A stretch of 28,266 nucleotides of DNA from Tieghemiomyces parasiticus (GCA_027575765.1 JANBPT010000618.1:1-28266), one strand, 5' to 3'. Shown: positions 10,255 to 20,038, counted from the first letter of the stretch. The notes: a model not told the origin generated them from the letters alone. Made by a program: numbers and translations.

Positions 10255-10836
10255 ATGCTACGTGGTCTCGCCCTACTTGTGGTGATCATCAGTCCCATCA
10301 CGATGGGGGCCACTCTGATGCCTCCAGAAAAGGCAGCCCTTCCGTCGTCGCAATCCGTCGATACCTCTAACGTGCAAGGATCGATGCGAGTCCGCCCAAT
10401 CGACCATTCTTTGGAACAGCTTCGGATGGAGGCGGCTCCTTCGGCACCTGGGACGGTCCCTTTGGAGCAAATGGTGACGCCCTTCTCTGGTCGCATGGGT
10501 GGGGACCACGATTCTGTCCTGCTGCAGAGAAAGCCGCGAATAACGCCGGCCTGCATCTCCTGCATGTCAGACCAGATCAGGGCCAGTCAATCGGATTACC
10601 GCCAACCGTCACTGACTGCTACTCGGAACTGTTGCCTGAGTACGTTGACTGGCGACCAGGGCCGTCCGCTAGGCCACAGCCGCCCGTTTATGGCGCCAAT
10701 TCACCCGGATTCTCCTTATGAGCCTTGGTTTACGACGGCTAAGGGTGACAATATTTACTACAATACCCAGAACCATCGACCCCACCGGCTAGTAGACGGC
10801 GAGTTTGAACTTTACACAGATCCTCGCGACGACTGA
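10255..10836 (+). CDS. Small predicted secreted protein of unknown function
   Basis: The 193-residue single-exon ORF is not recognised as any family. The N-terminus is a convincing signal peptide: MLRG, then a hydrophobic stretch LALLVVIISPITMGA, with probable cleavage near residues 18-20. The mature part is hydrophilic and rich in Pro, Ser, Arg and Asp. It has four cysteines in two pairs (CISC near 101-104 and CC near 123-124) and an aromatic C-terminal segment around YEPWF and NIYY. There is no transmembrane segment or retention signal. A TATA-like element upstream and an AATAAA at 10919-10924, 83 nt after the stop, support a real transcription unit. It could be a lineage-specific secreted protein or effector-like product, which is inference only. 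A further exon or a chance ORF remains possible. Confidence 0.5.
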   Translation: MLRGLALLVVIISPITMGATLMPPEKAALPSSQSVDTSNVQGSMRVRPIDHSLEQLRMEAAPSAPGTVPLEQMVTPFSGRMGGDHDSVLLQRKPRITPACISCMSDQIRASQSDYRQPSLTATRNCCLSTLTGDQGRPLGHSRPFMAPIHPDSPYEPWFTTAKGDNIYYNTQNHRPHRLVDGEFELYTDPRDD

Positions 10837-10918
10837 CCTGCATCAATATCCGTAGGTATACTCATCGGTACACATTTTATCTGTAGATTCGAAATAACTT
10901 TATAGATCTATCTATGGC

Positions 10919-10924
10919 AATAAA
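10919..10924 (+). terminator. AATAAA polyadenylation signal after the small secreted protein gene
   Basis: A perfect AATAAA hexamer lies 83 nt downstream of the stop codon on the same strand, in AT-rich sequence. Confidence 0.5.
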
Positions 10925-12848
10925 GCAAGTGGACCTCAAACCCACTAAAAACGGCAAGGTACTATAAATCGGGTTGGCAAACCAAAATCTCTGGGATAAT
11001 TTTTAATAATCTGAGGTTACACAACGATGTCGGAAAGTTATGTGACAAAGGCCAAAGTATACGATGCGATTATACAGGGGCCATTCTCATTTTCTTAAAA
11101 TATAATACCCTGCTACCTTTTGTTGAGCTATATAGACCTGCATCTAGCCAGCAGAGGGTGGCGACCAGTGTAGGTGCAGAGATGATGGGCAACTATAGGC
11201 ACCCCGAGATGACGTGGTTCCATATACTGTACGACTGAATCGACACCCGGCCTGTGCATGAAAAGATTAAGGAAATTGTTTGCAGGTCTACCATAAAAGT
11301 TGGTATTGTCGATGCAAAGTTTGAAGTATTGATGACTTCAAGAGGTTATAATGTTGAGACGTGGTAGCCAAGAGGCCCTTCAAGGCAGCTACCCAGTCCT
11401 CCGACAGTACAGACCACCGCCGCCCACGCTACCGCTGAATCGCAATGGCAAGCCACCTCCACCGCTACCCTCACCAAACCCTACGCCACTCCCTGACATT
11501 TGCTTTACCTTCCCTCTTCCTTGCACCAAAGTCACACCACCCTTGCCTTACGTTCCTTCTTCCTTGCCTCTAGGCCACTGGTCGCCCGCTACCCTCGCCT
11601 TGACTCACTCCTATTCATTTCAGCATTGCAGCTTACCTCCTTCGACTGGTATCCAAGGCGAAGACCATCTGTTTCCCCACCTTGCACAGCGTCATTTATG
11701 ACCCACGGCTAAGCTCCGCCGGCTTATACAGCCGGTAAGAGGATGCCTTCATCAAATTTATCGTTATCTTCTTACATTTTATTTATTATACTGATCATCC
11801 CGGTTTCCTACCTACCACAACGATTACCAGTAGCATCTCGTTTAAGTAAATATCCTCAATCTACAAGTCTCTGGATATCATGCCCAGGAAACAGCTAGGC
11901 CCTCTTATTAATGGGCGAGCAGGCTTTGAAAGGTCTGCATGATGGACGGCAACGATCTCTTCCCGCGACATAAGGAAATAACAAGGCACCCAATGGTATG
12001 TTACCTTGCCGCTTAACCTAGTAGTCCGGACCCTGAATACCAGCCTAGTGTACTACCAAAAAATAATACTGTTCTCACCTGACTAGCCGTCCACTCCGAG
12101 CTATTTAATCGCCATACACCTCATAATCTTCCCTTTTCGGGACATGGCCGTCCCACGGTATTCAGCGACTATCAGGAAGCCGCTATGGAAAAGTTGGCCG
12201 ACAGTGAGCTTAGTCTACTATGGAACTATATAGTAATCCCTGGCTGACAGGTCAGATATGGCCTCCTAAGAACAACACTTGACCCAAGCCAACGTGAGTA
12301 AGTCACCAGGGTAATAGAGAGAGAGAAAGAGAGAGCCAGGATGCCCGCCGCCGTGGTAATCATTCCCACTGATACTCGTTCTCTTCCAGTAGGGAAACAT
12401 GGTAATCTCACTCGTAGTGTTTTATTGTATAGTGGATTGTCTACCAGCCCTTGAGGGTGGCCTCAACGTAGATGAGGCCTTGGCCTAGACCCCTTCGTCC
12501 ATAGGGTGCTCGTCCTAAAGATCTTCTTAGCAGCTAGGGGCCTCTGAGGCCGACGACGTGTGGAAACCCAGAGCAGTAAATAAAAGGCAGGCTCTGCGCT
12601 TAGCCATAGAGTATTCCTTATATTTGGTGTCATTTCCATCGCCAAACTTGACGAGAGTATTTTTTTTCCTTTGCTTGATTTTGCACCGCACTCTCCTTAG
12701 TGCCATCGGTTGCGGCTTGGCTGAAGCTACTTGTCAATGTAATATTATCCCAACCGACTCCCTTACCATCAGTGCCCAACTGTTTAATTACCCCACTTAT
12801 TGGGTATGATGACCCATCGGGCTACCACTCGGCTTTCTTGTGTCAGCA
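10925..12848. other. Intergenic region, no convincing gene
   Basis: About 1.9 kb without a recognisable product. It contains a C-rich, purine-poor segment (11380-11660) that opens a 116-codon Pro-rich ORF at 11351-11701 beginning MLRRGSQ with PPPP and KPPPPLP runs. This has no known domain and is probably compositional. A GA repeat lies at 12316-12335. The last 200 nt before the RING gene include a T run around 12660. Confidence 0.55.
12316..12335. repeat. (GA)n microsatellite, slightly interrupted
   Basis: AGAGAGAGAG, then AAAG, then AGAGAG. It is simple-sequence DNA between genes. Confidence 0.85.
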
Positions 12849-14551
12849 ATGATGCCTAAACTTTTTAACCTAAGGCTCCTGGGGCACACCTTCCTATTAT
12901 TAGCACTGATATGGCTTCCGGATACAGCTCTAGCCTTTTCCAACGGCGAAATGACCATCATGCAGGACTTCATCTACGTGGACCCACCAACCGGCGCGGT
13001 CGCTGCTAACCTCTCCACAGCCACCCTGGGGTCAAACCTACCACTACTTGGCAGCTGGATGTCGGAGGGCAATATTTCCTTCTTTGAGGGTATCCTGTTC
13101 AACTATGACTCGAGAAATATGCCATCACTGCTCGAGGGTGTCGACCACATCGTTGTAGTGCCTATCACTAATACCAATGAGGCCAAAGATATCGCCGTCG
13201 CCCTCAGTCACCCGCGTATCAAAGCTGGTATCATGTACCCGGTGGGGCCCTATATCGACTACGGAACCCTGAGTATCCTGGCCGTGCGTACACGGCTCAC
13301 CTACATCATTGTCGAGAATGATCTCGGCATCAATATCCGCAATCAGATAGATTACTTCCAAGCCAGTCCTGCCGCTGATGCCATGGCGGGGACGAACGCT
13401 TCCTCAACCAATACCGTAGGCAGGAACGTTGAAGACGCCTATTATCACCGTACCTGGGCCCGTATGTACCGCTCGGGCTACCGGAAGGATCCCGCCACCG
13501 GCTCCGCCACGATCAACACTGTCCTAGTCGTGGCTGTTACCGTGCCGCTGGTGATCTTTACTATCTTCGGTAGGTGCATGATTTTTCGATGGGGGGGGAG
13601 GTTTGCCACAAGTTGTTCTCACTGGCGCCTGAGGACATCCCTTTGCCACGATGTCCTTTCTCCGCTCTGATAATACGAATCGGTACTGATCGCTATACTC
13701 CCCGGCTGCCCTCCCACTATAAAGGTGTGTTTCTCTACGTATTTATTCGCCAGCGGCGCTTGCGACGGGCCAAACTACAAGTCCAGAAACAGGCTCGAGA
13801 AGAACGCCGTCAAATGCGGGTTCAGGCCTTACTCGCCACCTCGATCAAGCCCAAGAATGCCCCACCTCTTAACGACGGCCAGCTTAAACAGCTGTCTCTT
13901 GTCAGCTACGATGAACAGGCTAGGGCTGACTACCGTTTTTGTACCGAGCATGCCATCAACCGGTTCCGCGTGGCCCAGGTCGCCATGGCCACCTCCAGTG
14001 ACGAGGACACCGGCGGCGAAGATAACGACAATGATATCGAGGTGGCCGGGTTCGGTGAGGAGAAGGAAGGTAAGGCAGGACGGGCAGTACTTGTGCCCGC
14101 GGCTCCCCTAGAGCTGACCTTCTCTTCCAGGGACAGGTCAACTCACGAGGTGGGCGACAGCTCCTGGGGATCCAGTAAAAGTGGCGGTAGCATGCACGCT
14201 GGACCGTACCGGTACCGTACAGTCGCGGCGACTACGTCGCGATTCAATAAGCGAGCCACTGTTACCCGCGAAGGTATCATGGAGGACCTCTTTAGCCGAA
14301 ATTTGGCGGGGCCTCCGCAATGCCCCGTATGCGAGGGTCCATTTGAGCCACGGGATAGCCTACGGAAGCTGCCCTGCTGTCACTCCTTTCATCGTGGGTG
14401 CGTGGATAAGTGGCTTACGCGGAAGTCAGCACGGTGCCCCCTATGTAAATTTAACGTAACGCCTCTCAAGGAGTCCGCGATCAAACCGCCAGAAACTGCC
14501 GTCCCCGGCACCTACCGGTCAGTCCTCGACCCACAGCAACGGTCGACTTGA
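12849..14551 (+). CDS. Signal-peptide, transmembrane RING-H2 E3 ubiquitin ligase (PA-TM-RING type), two exons
   Basis: Exon 1 is 12849-13569 and exon 2 is 13725-14551, giving 515 residues. The order is a signal peptide (about 1-27, LLGHTFLLLALIWLP), a luminal domain of about 190 residues, one membrane helix spanning the splice (about 222-247, LVVAVTVPLVIFTIF then VFLYVFI), a basic stop-transfer RQRRLRRAK, an acidic linker and a RING-H2 finger. The zinc ligands are C440, C443, C458, H460, H463, C466, C478 and C481, a complete C3H2C3 set. The luminal part has the layout of PA-TM-RING ligases (RNF13/GRAIL type), but its PA fold is only inferred. Such ligases sit in endomembranes and ubiquitinate membrane proteins. 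The start is the first ATG of a tandem pair; a GTG 9 nt upstream was not used. A strong cryptic intron at 14070-14130 is described in the findings. Confidence 0.9.
13570..13724 (+). other. Intron of the RING-H2 gene (155 nt, phase 1)
   Basis: The donor is TTCG|GTAGGT at 13570. The acceptor is ACTATAAAG ending at 13724, with a TACTGAT branch-like sequence about 36 nt before it. Splicing joins FTIFG to VFLYVFIRQRR, completing the transmembrane helix and its basic flank. The unspliced exon-1 frame stops soon after, at 13668-13670. Confidence 0.85.
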
Positions 14552-14814
14552 CCGATTATTTCTAGCGATATTGTACCCGTAGTCACATTTTCCTGGAATT
14601 GTTATCCTGCCCCTACAAGGTGGGTTCCGATGGCAATCTTAATATCCACGAGTGCGTTGCCTGGGCATGTCAAAGATTGCTTTGTGTAGCGTGACATACA
14701 GCAGATGGCGGAGCGTGCCTTCCTGCTTGCACCATAGGGCCCTTGTGAGGCTGCCCCGCCATGACAAGGCAACTATTTGTACTGTCGAATCCTGGAGGGA
14801 GAGGGGAAATAATT

Positions 14815-14820
14815 AATAAA
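14815..14820 (+). terminator. Possible AATAAA polyadenylation signal for the RING-H2 gene
   Basis: An AATAAA hexamer lies 264 nt downstream of the RING stop codon, in an AATTAATAAATTG context. It is the nearest perfect hexamer on this strand. Confidence 0.35.
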
Positions 14821-14858
14821 TTGACAAGGGTGAGTTGGGCCCAGGTCGGATTGATCGG

Positions 14859-14887
14859 CCAATCAGCCAGCGTCTTATTTTTTTTTT
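14859..14887 (+). promoter_or_regulatory. CCAAT box and T tract upstream of the lipase gene
   Basis: GGCCAATCAG has its CCAAT at 14859-14863, 247-251 nt before the lipase ATG. It is followed by a run of ten T at 14878-14887. Sequence from about 14900 to the ATG is CT-rich. The layout resembles the upstream region of the RIX7-like gene. CCAAT is the HAP/NF-Y core; function here is inferred. Confidence 0.45.
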
Positions 14888-15109
14888 GTTTGACTATTTC
14901 CAACCCCGACCCCGCCGCTCCCCTGGCAAGGCTTATCGATTACGGGACCGTTTTCAAACCACTGTGCGACCCCGACGCCCCACCCCTTGTACGTACCCTC
15001 TTCCTTCTCCCCGCTTGTCTCAAACCACTGGACAGCCATAGCAGCCATCCGTACCTCGCCTTCATTCGTCACTACATTCTCGAGCGAATTCCCTTACACT
15101 CCCGACGCC

Positions 15110-17689
15110 ATGCCGCTCCTCGCCCGTACTGCTGGGGACCTGGGCGTCGGTGACATCCACCGCTACGTCCTCCGAGTGGACTTCCGAGGCACCCGTGTCG
15201 AGCACCTACCCCTCACGGTCCTGATTCGTAACTCCAGCCCAATCTTCAAGAACCTCGCTGCGGCCCGGGGTCCGTTCGCCATTTCGGCCACCGTCGAAAA
15301 ACGACCGCCAATGTCGTTTGCGACCCCGCGGTCAGCGTCACCCTGTGTCGAACCCGAAACTTCGCCGGGTCTCGAGCCCGTCACTCCGACGGCGGGCTCC
15401 GCTACGGACTACGATACATCCCCTGCCGCTAGACCAGTCGCCCATACCTGCCTGTTCCTCATTTGTGGCCAGGGTTGGCCAACTAGGTTTCACCTGGATG
15501 CCAGTAGAGGCGAGGCCGAGTCGGTTGTGGATATCGAGGTGGCGAGTGAGGTGAACCACGGGGAGGCCCGGGTTCAGTACGAGATCCTAGTGCTGGCCGG
15601 TAAGGCGACACTATTCCGCCCTAATCCGGCGCCGCTACCAGAGACCAGCGAACCGCCGCCAGCGACCATGTGGAACTCCACGCAGCGCCGGGCCACAGCC
15701 TTACACCGGCGACAGTCCGTGTCGGACCCACTCCTGCCAGACGCTGTACGTTATCTAGGCAACAGCCTTCACATTGCGGGTCTACCAGATATCACTCCAC
15801 CCGATGGTCGGCGTAGGCGGTGTAGTCTCCCGGGAACCCATCTCGCATCGCCGCGCTTAGCTGACGACCCTTATCTGTCGAAAGCTGACCCTGCCCACCC
15901 CAGTACTGCCACTGTTGACCACCACCAAGTAACTGCGGAGCTTGCCCTGACCCAGACCGCGGCAGACATCTTTGGCGACCAATCGTGGGCCGTCTACCCC
16001 TCACCCTGGGTCGATTCCGCACCTCAGCATCTCGTCGTACTGTCTCACGGGTTAATGGGGTCGCGGCTTGACGAGTTGTGCCTGCGCGAGCGCCTTCTCC
16101 GCCACAGCCGTGAAGGACAGTCTGGCTACCTGGTGCGTGTTCTGTCGCCGGACTGTAACCATGGCCTCACCGCGGATGGGGTCGTCGTGAGTGGCCAACG
16201 AGTCGCCCAAGCCATACTGTCTGCCGTGCAGTGGGAGGCGCACCGAGATGATTACATACAACTCGCTAGCCGAGGTCAGAAGCTGGATGCGGATCCGTCA
16301 GCGTTGGCTGCTGCTGAGAATCCACTCGGCCACCGCGTCTCTTTCATTGGTCATTCGCTAGGCGGCCTCATCAACTACAACTGCCTTGAACACCTCGATC
16401 GCCTGACGGACGGTCACTTCTTTAAGGTTTTTGTGCCGTATAATTTTATCACCTTGGCCACGCCATATGTGGGGATCACCGAGAATCTGGCCATCGTGGG
16501 CCGTGCCTGTCAGTGGGGAATCATGGGTCAGACCGGTAAGGACCTGGCCTACCTAGGCCAACGGGATCCCTTGGTACCCCTGAGTGTTGCTCAGCGGATC
16601 AATACTGCCTTGGGCGAACCGGGTGCTGGCACTTTGAACAGTAAGCTCGCCCCTGCCCCTGACTTGCTCCTCGGCACCCTCAATGAGGAGCAGGTAAGAA
16701 GCCAGGGTACCACTTCAGCGGTTAAACCGGGACCCTGGTTCAAACTACCCTGGGGAGCTGCAGCCTCTGATGGTGCCAAAGTTGACGGACAAAGGGACCC
16801 GACAACTGTGAGCGACGATATCCTGTGGCGGATGGCGCAGCCTGATGGCCCCTGGCTGGTCCACCTTCGTCGATTCCAGCACCGCACGGCCTATGCTAAC
16901 GTGGACAATGATGTCTCCGTGGGGTTCTATACGGCCAGTCTAGTCTTCTCCAATTTCGACCGCGCAGCGTTCCTGCGCCGTTCGGGCCTGTCGCTAGTCA
17001 GCAAGGTCCAGCAGAATTCCCGACTTCTATGGGACCGATCAGTGACCCACGACCGAAGTTTATTGCGATACGATCAGCCCACTGGGACTAGGTCTGGACA
17101 CAGAGGAGCTGGGTTATCTGAAGACTCTTGTGGATACCCCCTACTCACTACGGAGGACGGGGGTGCCAAAACAGACACTGTTCCACAGCCGACGCTGGCT
17201 AACCAAACTTTCACTCACGATTGCACACCGGCCGACGCATCCACCACCTCCGTGTTCCAAGCCGGTTTCCACTCTCTACGCAAAATGATGGGACCCTGGA
17301 CCGCGGGGCCCTCAGACCAATTATCGACCTTGGCCGATCCCAATCATGCCTACGAGAGCACCCTCGTCGCAGCGACCGCAACCAGCACCCCCTCTCATCA
17401 CACCGAACTCAATGGCAGCAACCGCCACCCCATCGTCCACGACGAAATAGTGACACCAGATGCCATGCGTGAGCGGTTCGGACCCCACCTCAACCGGTTC
17501 CGCGCCTTGGTCCCGCCAGCCTGGATCTCCGACGTGGCCCTCGCCTATCACGGTCCCGGCCTGACCTGGCGTAAGGTACATACCCACTTTACCCATGACG
17601 CCCATAATCAAATCATCACTCGCCGTCGGTTTTACCAGGTTTCAGGCCAGCCCGTTATGGACCACCTCCTTAGCCACCATTCCTTTTGA
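15110..17689 (+). CDS. ROG1: ROG1-like DUF676 alpha/beta-hydrolase (putative phospholipase/acylglycerol lipase)
   Basis: A single-exon ORF of 859 residues starts at the first ATG (MPLLAR); an in-frame TTG further upstream was rejected. The N-terminal domain (about 10-65: DIHRYVLRVDF, LTVLIRN, FAISATVEKRP) matches the lead domain of ROG1-type proteins. The hydrolase core starts at LSHGLMGS (311-318). The nucleophile elbow is GHSLGG with Ser416, and the following FITLATPYVG is typical. The probable acid is in VDNDVSVGFYTAS (Asp599 or Asp601) and the probable catalytic His is H832 in HDAHNQIITRR. About 200 residues of low-complexity sequence separate acid and His, longer than I would expect for yeast Rog1. 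Yeast relatives hydrolyse monoacylglycerol or phospholipids on lipid droplets and membranes. No signal peptide is present, so the protein is probably cytosolic or peripheral. The substrate is not predictable. Confidence 0.92.
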   Translation: MPLLARTAGDLGVGDIHRYVLRVDFRGTRVEHLPLTVLIRNSSPIFKNLAAARGPFAISATVEKRPPMSFATPRSASPCVEPETSPGLEPVTPTAGSATDYDTSPAARPVAHTCLFLICGQGWPTRFHLDASRGEAESVVDIEVASEVNHGEARVQYEILVLAGKATLFRPNPAPLPETSEPPPATMWNSTQRRATALHRRQSVSDPLLPDAVRYLGNSLHIAGLPDITPPDGRRRRCSLPGTHLASPRLADDPYLSKADPAHPSTATVDHHQVTAELALTQTAADIFGDQSWAVYPSPWVDSAPQHLVVLSHGLMGSRLDELCLRERLLRHSREGQSGYLVRVLSPDCNHGLTADGVVVSGQRVAQAILSAVQWEAHRDDYIQLASRGQKLDADPSALAAAENPLGHRVSFIGHSLGGLINYNCLEHLDRLTDGHFFKVFVPYNFITLATPYVGITENLAIVGRACQWGIMGQTGKDLAYLGQRDPLVPLSVAQRINTALGEPGAGTLNSKLAPAPDLLLGTLNEEQVRSQGTTSAVKPGPWFKLPWGAAASDGAKVDGQRDPTTVSDDILWRMAQPDGPWLVHLRRFQHRTAYANVDNDVSVGFYTASLVFSNFDRAAFLRRSGLSLVSKVQQNSRLLWDRSVTHDRSLLRYDQPTGTRSGHRGAGLSEDSCGYPLLTTEDGGAKTDTVPQPTLANQTFTHDCTPADASTTSVFQAGFHSLRKMMGPWTAGPSDQLSTLADPNHAYESTLVAATATSTPSHHTELNGSNRHPIVHDEIVTPDAMRERFGPHLNRFRALVPPAWISDVALAYHGPGLTWRKVHTHFTHDAHNQIITRRRFYQVSGQPVMDHLLSHHSF

Positions 17690-18043
17690 ATGGGCCATGG
17701 GCTGATCGTCCATAGACGGAGATCGCTGTGTATGAGTCCAGAAACCGACCCTAGGGATACTAGGGAAGGGAACCCATCGTGTAATGCGTGTTTTGATTAA
17801 AATATACCTTTGTACACTATTAATCAAGACGGCCTCAAATTAAACCACCCTGTTAAGGCTTATTCGGAAATGATATTTTTAAATCTCAAGTTATGCAAAA
17901 TATAATAAAATAATGTCAGTTGGAGTATGTAGACAACTCGCATCCCGTTCCAAAGATCGCCTATAGGAAGTCAAAGAAAAAGCTAAAAGAAAAACATCAG
18001 GAGTATGAAAACATGTCAACAAAGAAAGGACAAATTAGGTGGC
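17690..18043. other. Convergent 3' region between lipase and 5'-nucleotidase genes
   Basis: 354 nt between two stop codons that face each other. It is AT-rich from about 17795. On the + strand an AATAAA lies at 17904-17909, 215 nt after the lipase stop. No perfect hexamer is seen on the minus strand for the phosphatase gene. No coding signal. Confidence 0.5.
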
Positions 18044-20038
18044 TTAAACCTCCACGGGGGTCATACGGCCATCGATCACCGGATGGACCTGGCCATGGAC
18101 CCGCAGGTAATGCGCGAGGATAGTAACGATATCGTTGACCCGGGTGTAGTCCTTAATGGGCGGTCGGATAATATGATCGTTACCGTCAGCCAGATATTTG
18201 AGCGTCAAGACGTTATACACCGCGTTGTCGTCCATGGCCTCCCATCCGGGGAACGGGGCGTTATCTCCGCCATCCACATCCTCGTCTTCCTCCTCCTCGT
18301 CTGTATCGTGACCACCCTCCCTTCCGTGCCTCTGCTGGCGTGGATCCCCAGGCACCTTCTTTTTGGGCACGTACAGCTCGTGGACCGTCTTTGCTACGGG
18401 GTTATATAGCATCTTGACCCCACTGAACTGGACAAAGCACGTGACTCGGACCTGGTCAACCGGACTGACTTCCTGGACGGACCCGATGATACTGTTACGG
18501 ATATGACGGCCCGTCATTTTGGCCATGACAATCTCGTCACGGAAGGAGAAGAGGCCTACGATATGGTCGAGACGGATGGGACCCGCCGGGAGACCCGACC
18601 GCATGCCGTCGCTATTGATGAGGACAATGTCGGCCTTGGGCCAGGCAGTGGTATCCGTGGCAGCAACGGATAATGCGTTGTCGTCGCCCAGGGAGGTCGG
18701 CCGTGCCGTACCTGTAAACTCCAAAATCTTGGCACTGACCTCGGTGGATAGCAGCGACGGTGCGGTTGGATCGTAGTCCCCGAGGGCATCGGTAACCAAA
18801 TTAGCCAGCAGACACTCACCGACCTTGCAGGGTGGGTGGGGCATGTCGACTGCACTGTGTCCCATAATCTGGTCGCTCAGTTTCTGGACTGGCCGGTACA
18901 TCGCTTCGACGAGGTCACGGACCTCAGGATCTTCGGGAACATCGGGTCCCATGTGAACGGGGCGGCCACTCAACCAAGTGATACGACCCTCGGCGTTCAG
19001 TGACACGTCTAGGTACCCGACGTATTCGCCAAACTTTTTGGCTTGGACAATGTACACTGGTCGGCCTACGCGGTTATACACGGTAACCGGGTAGGGCCCC
19101 TTGGTCTCTGGGTGGTCTGGGTCGTCCGAAAGGTAGGTATGACTGTGGCCGCCAAAGATGAGGTCCAAGCCCTCGGTTTCCCGGCCGACCTGCTTGTCGG
19201 TCTTAATCCCGCTATGACTCAACCCCACGATGGTCTGGTAACCTTCTTTGCGTAGCCGGTGGATCTCATCCTGTACGGGCTTAACCGGGTCTAAAAACTT
19301 CACCTGGCCGGTGCCCGTGGAGATGAACGGGGTGGTGATCGTGGTGAATGCCACAAGTGCGATTCCGTACTCGGGGAACTTGATGCTGGGTTTCACGTAC
19401 TGGGCTAGGCTAGGCTCCTCGGTCAGATCAACGTTAGTACAGACGACGGGGAAATCAAGTAGAGCATAAAACCGGACCAAGTGCGCAACGCCCTTGTCAA
19501 ACTCATGGTTGCCGATGGTCATAGCGTTGTACCGCATGTAGTTCATAAGGAGCGCCGTATCGTTACCCCAGTAGTAGTTGAAGAGCGGGTGGCCCTCGAA
19601 TACGTCTCCGCCGTCGAGCCGGAGAACGTTCTTGACACCACGTTCAAGCGCACGAAATGTGGTGGCCCGCCGGGCCGCTCCGGCTACACACAGACCTTGG
19701 TTGACGTCTTCGGGGGTACAGTCGGTATAGACGTGGTTGAAGGGCACCTCGTGGGCATGCAGGTCGTTGGTGAATATCAAGCGGATCTCACGGCTGATAT
19801 CTTGGGCGGTACTATACGCTAAACCGTGGGTGATGTGGAACGGCACCGCAGCATCGGCCTGCGTCAGAGCGGCTGAATGGTCGAAATGGTAGCTAAGCTG
19901 GTGGGTCGGGGCGGATCCAGCGTGAAACGGAGTTGGTGGGTACACGGCTGTGACGGTGTCGGTCACCACGGATTTAGCACCGACGCCATACCAGGCAAGT
20001 GACAGACTAAACAATAGGTAAGGGATGATAGCGACCAT
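18044..20038 (-). CDS. Secreted 5'-nucleotidase-family metallophosphoesterase
   Basis: 664 residues in one exon. The chosen start MVAIIPYLLFSLSLAWYG gives a clear signal peptide; the frame is open 55 codons further upstream, but that would place a TATA-like element inside the coding sequence. Metal-binding motifs of the calcineurin-like domain are in order: NDLHAH (D92, H94), LDGGDVFEG (D145), GNHEFD (N177, H178), LSHSG (H275) and GGHSH (H298, H300). The C-terminal 5'-nucleotidase domain follows (GECLLANLVTDA at 408-419, LINSDGMRSG at 473-482, LTLKYLADGNDHI at 611-623). Family members release phosphate from extracellular nucleotides or, as UDP-sugar hydrolases/UshA types, from nucleotide sugars. 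The usual GGDGF substrate loop reads GNDHI and NGGG-type residues read NSDG. There is an acidic Asp/Glu insert at about 578-592 and no C-terminal hydrophobic GPI tail, so it is probably soluble and secreted. Confidence 0.92.
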   Translation of the reverse strand: MVAIIPYLLFSLSLAWYGVGAKSVVTDTVTAVYPPTPFHAGSAPTHQLSYHFDHSAALTQADAAVPFHITHGLAYSTAQDISREIRLIFTNDLHAHEVPFNHVYTDCTPEDVNQGLCVAGAARRATTFRALERGVKNVLRLDGGDVFEGHPLFNYYWGNDTALLMNYMRYNAMTIGNHEFDKGVAHLVRFYALLDFPVVCTNVDLTEEPSLAQYVKPSIKFPEYGIALVAFTTITTPFISTGTGQVKFLDPVKPVQDEIHRLRKEGYQTIVGLSHSGIKTDKQVGRETEGLDLIFGGHSHTYLSDDPDHPETKGPYPVTVYNRVGRPVYIVQAKKFGEYVGYLDVSLNAEGRITWLSGRPVHMGPDVPEDPEVRDLVEAMYRPVQKLSDQIMGHSAVDMPHPPCKVGECLLANLVTDALGDYDPTAPSLLSTEVSAKILEFTGTARPTSLGDDNALSVAATDTTAWPKADIVLINSDGMRSGLPAGPIRLDHIVGLFSFRDEIVMAKMTGRHIRNSIIGSVQEVSPVDQVRVTCFVQFSGVKMLYNPVAKTVHELYVPKKKVPGDPRQQRHGREGGHDTDEEEEDEDVDGGDNAPFPGWEAMDDNAVYNVLTLKYLADGNDHIIRPPIKDYTRVNDIVTILAHYLRVHGQVHPVIDGRMTPVEV

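Noticed and set aside
12840..12848. Upstream GTG start for the RING gene, and similar GTG/TTG starts before the DBF4, RIX7, lipase and J-domain genes
   Set aside because: Nuclear fungal genes start at ATG in nearly all cases, and a good ATG follows shortly in each case.
16694..16763. Possible 70-nt intron in the lipase gene (GTAAGA to GAGCTGCAG)
   Set aside because: Removal would shift the frame and destroy the conserved downstream YANVDNDVSVGFYT and HDAH motifs. The unspliced frame is continuous.
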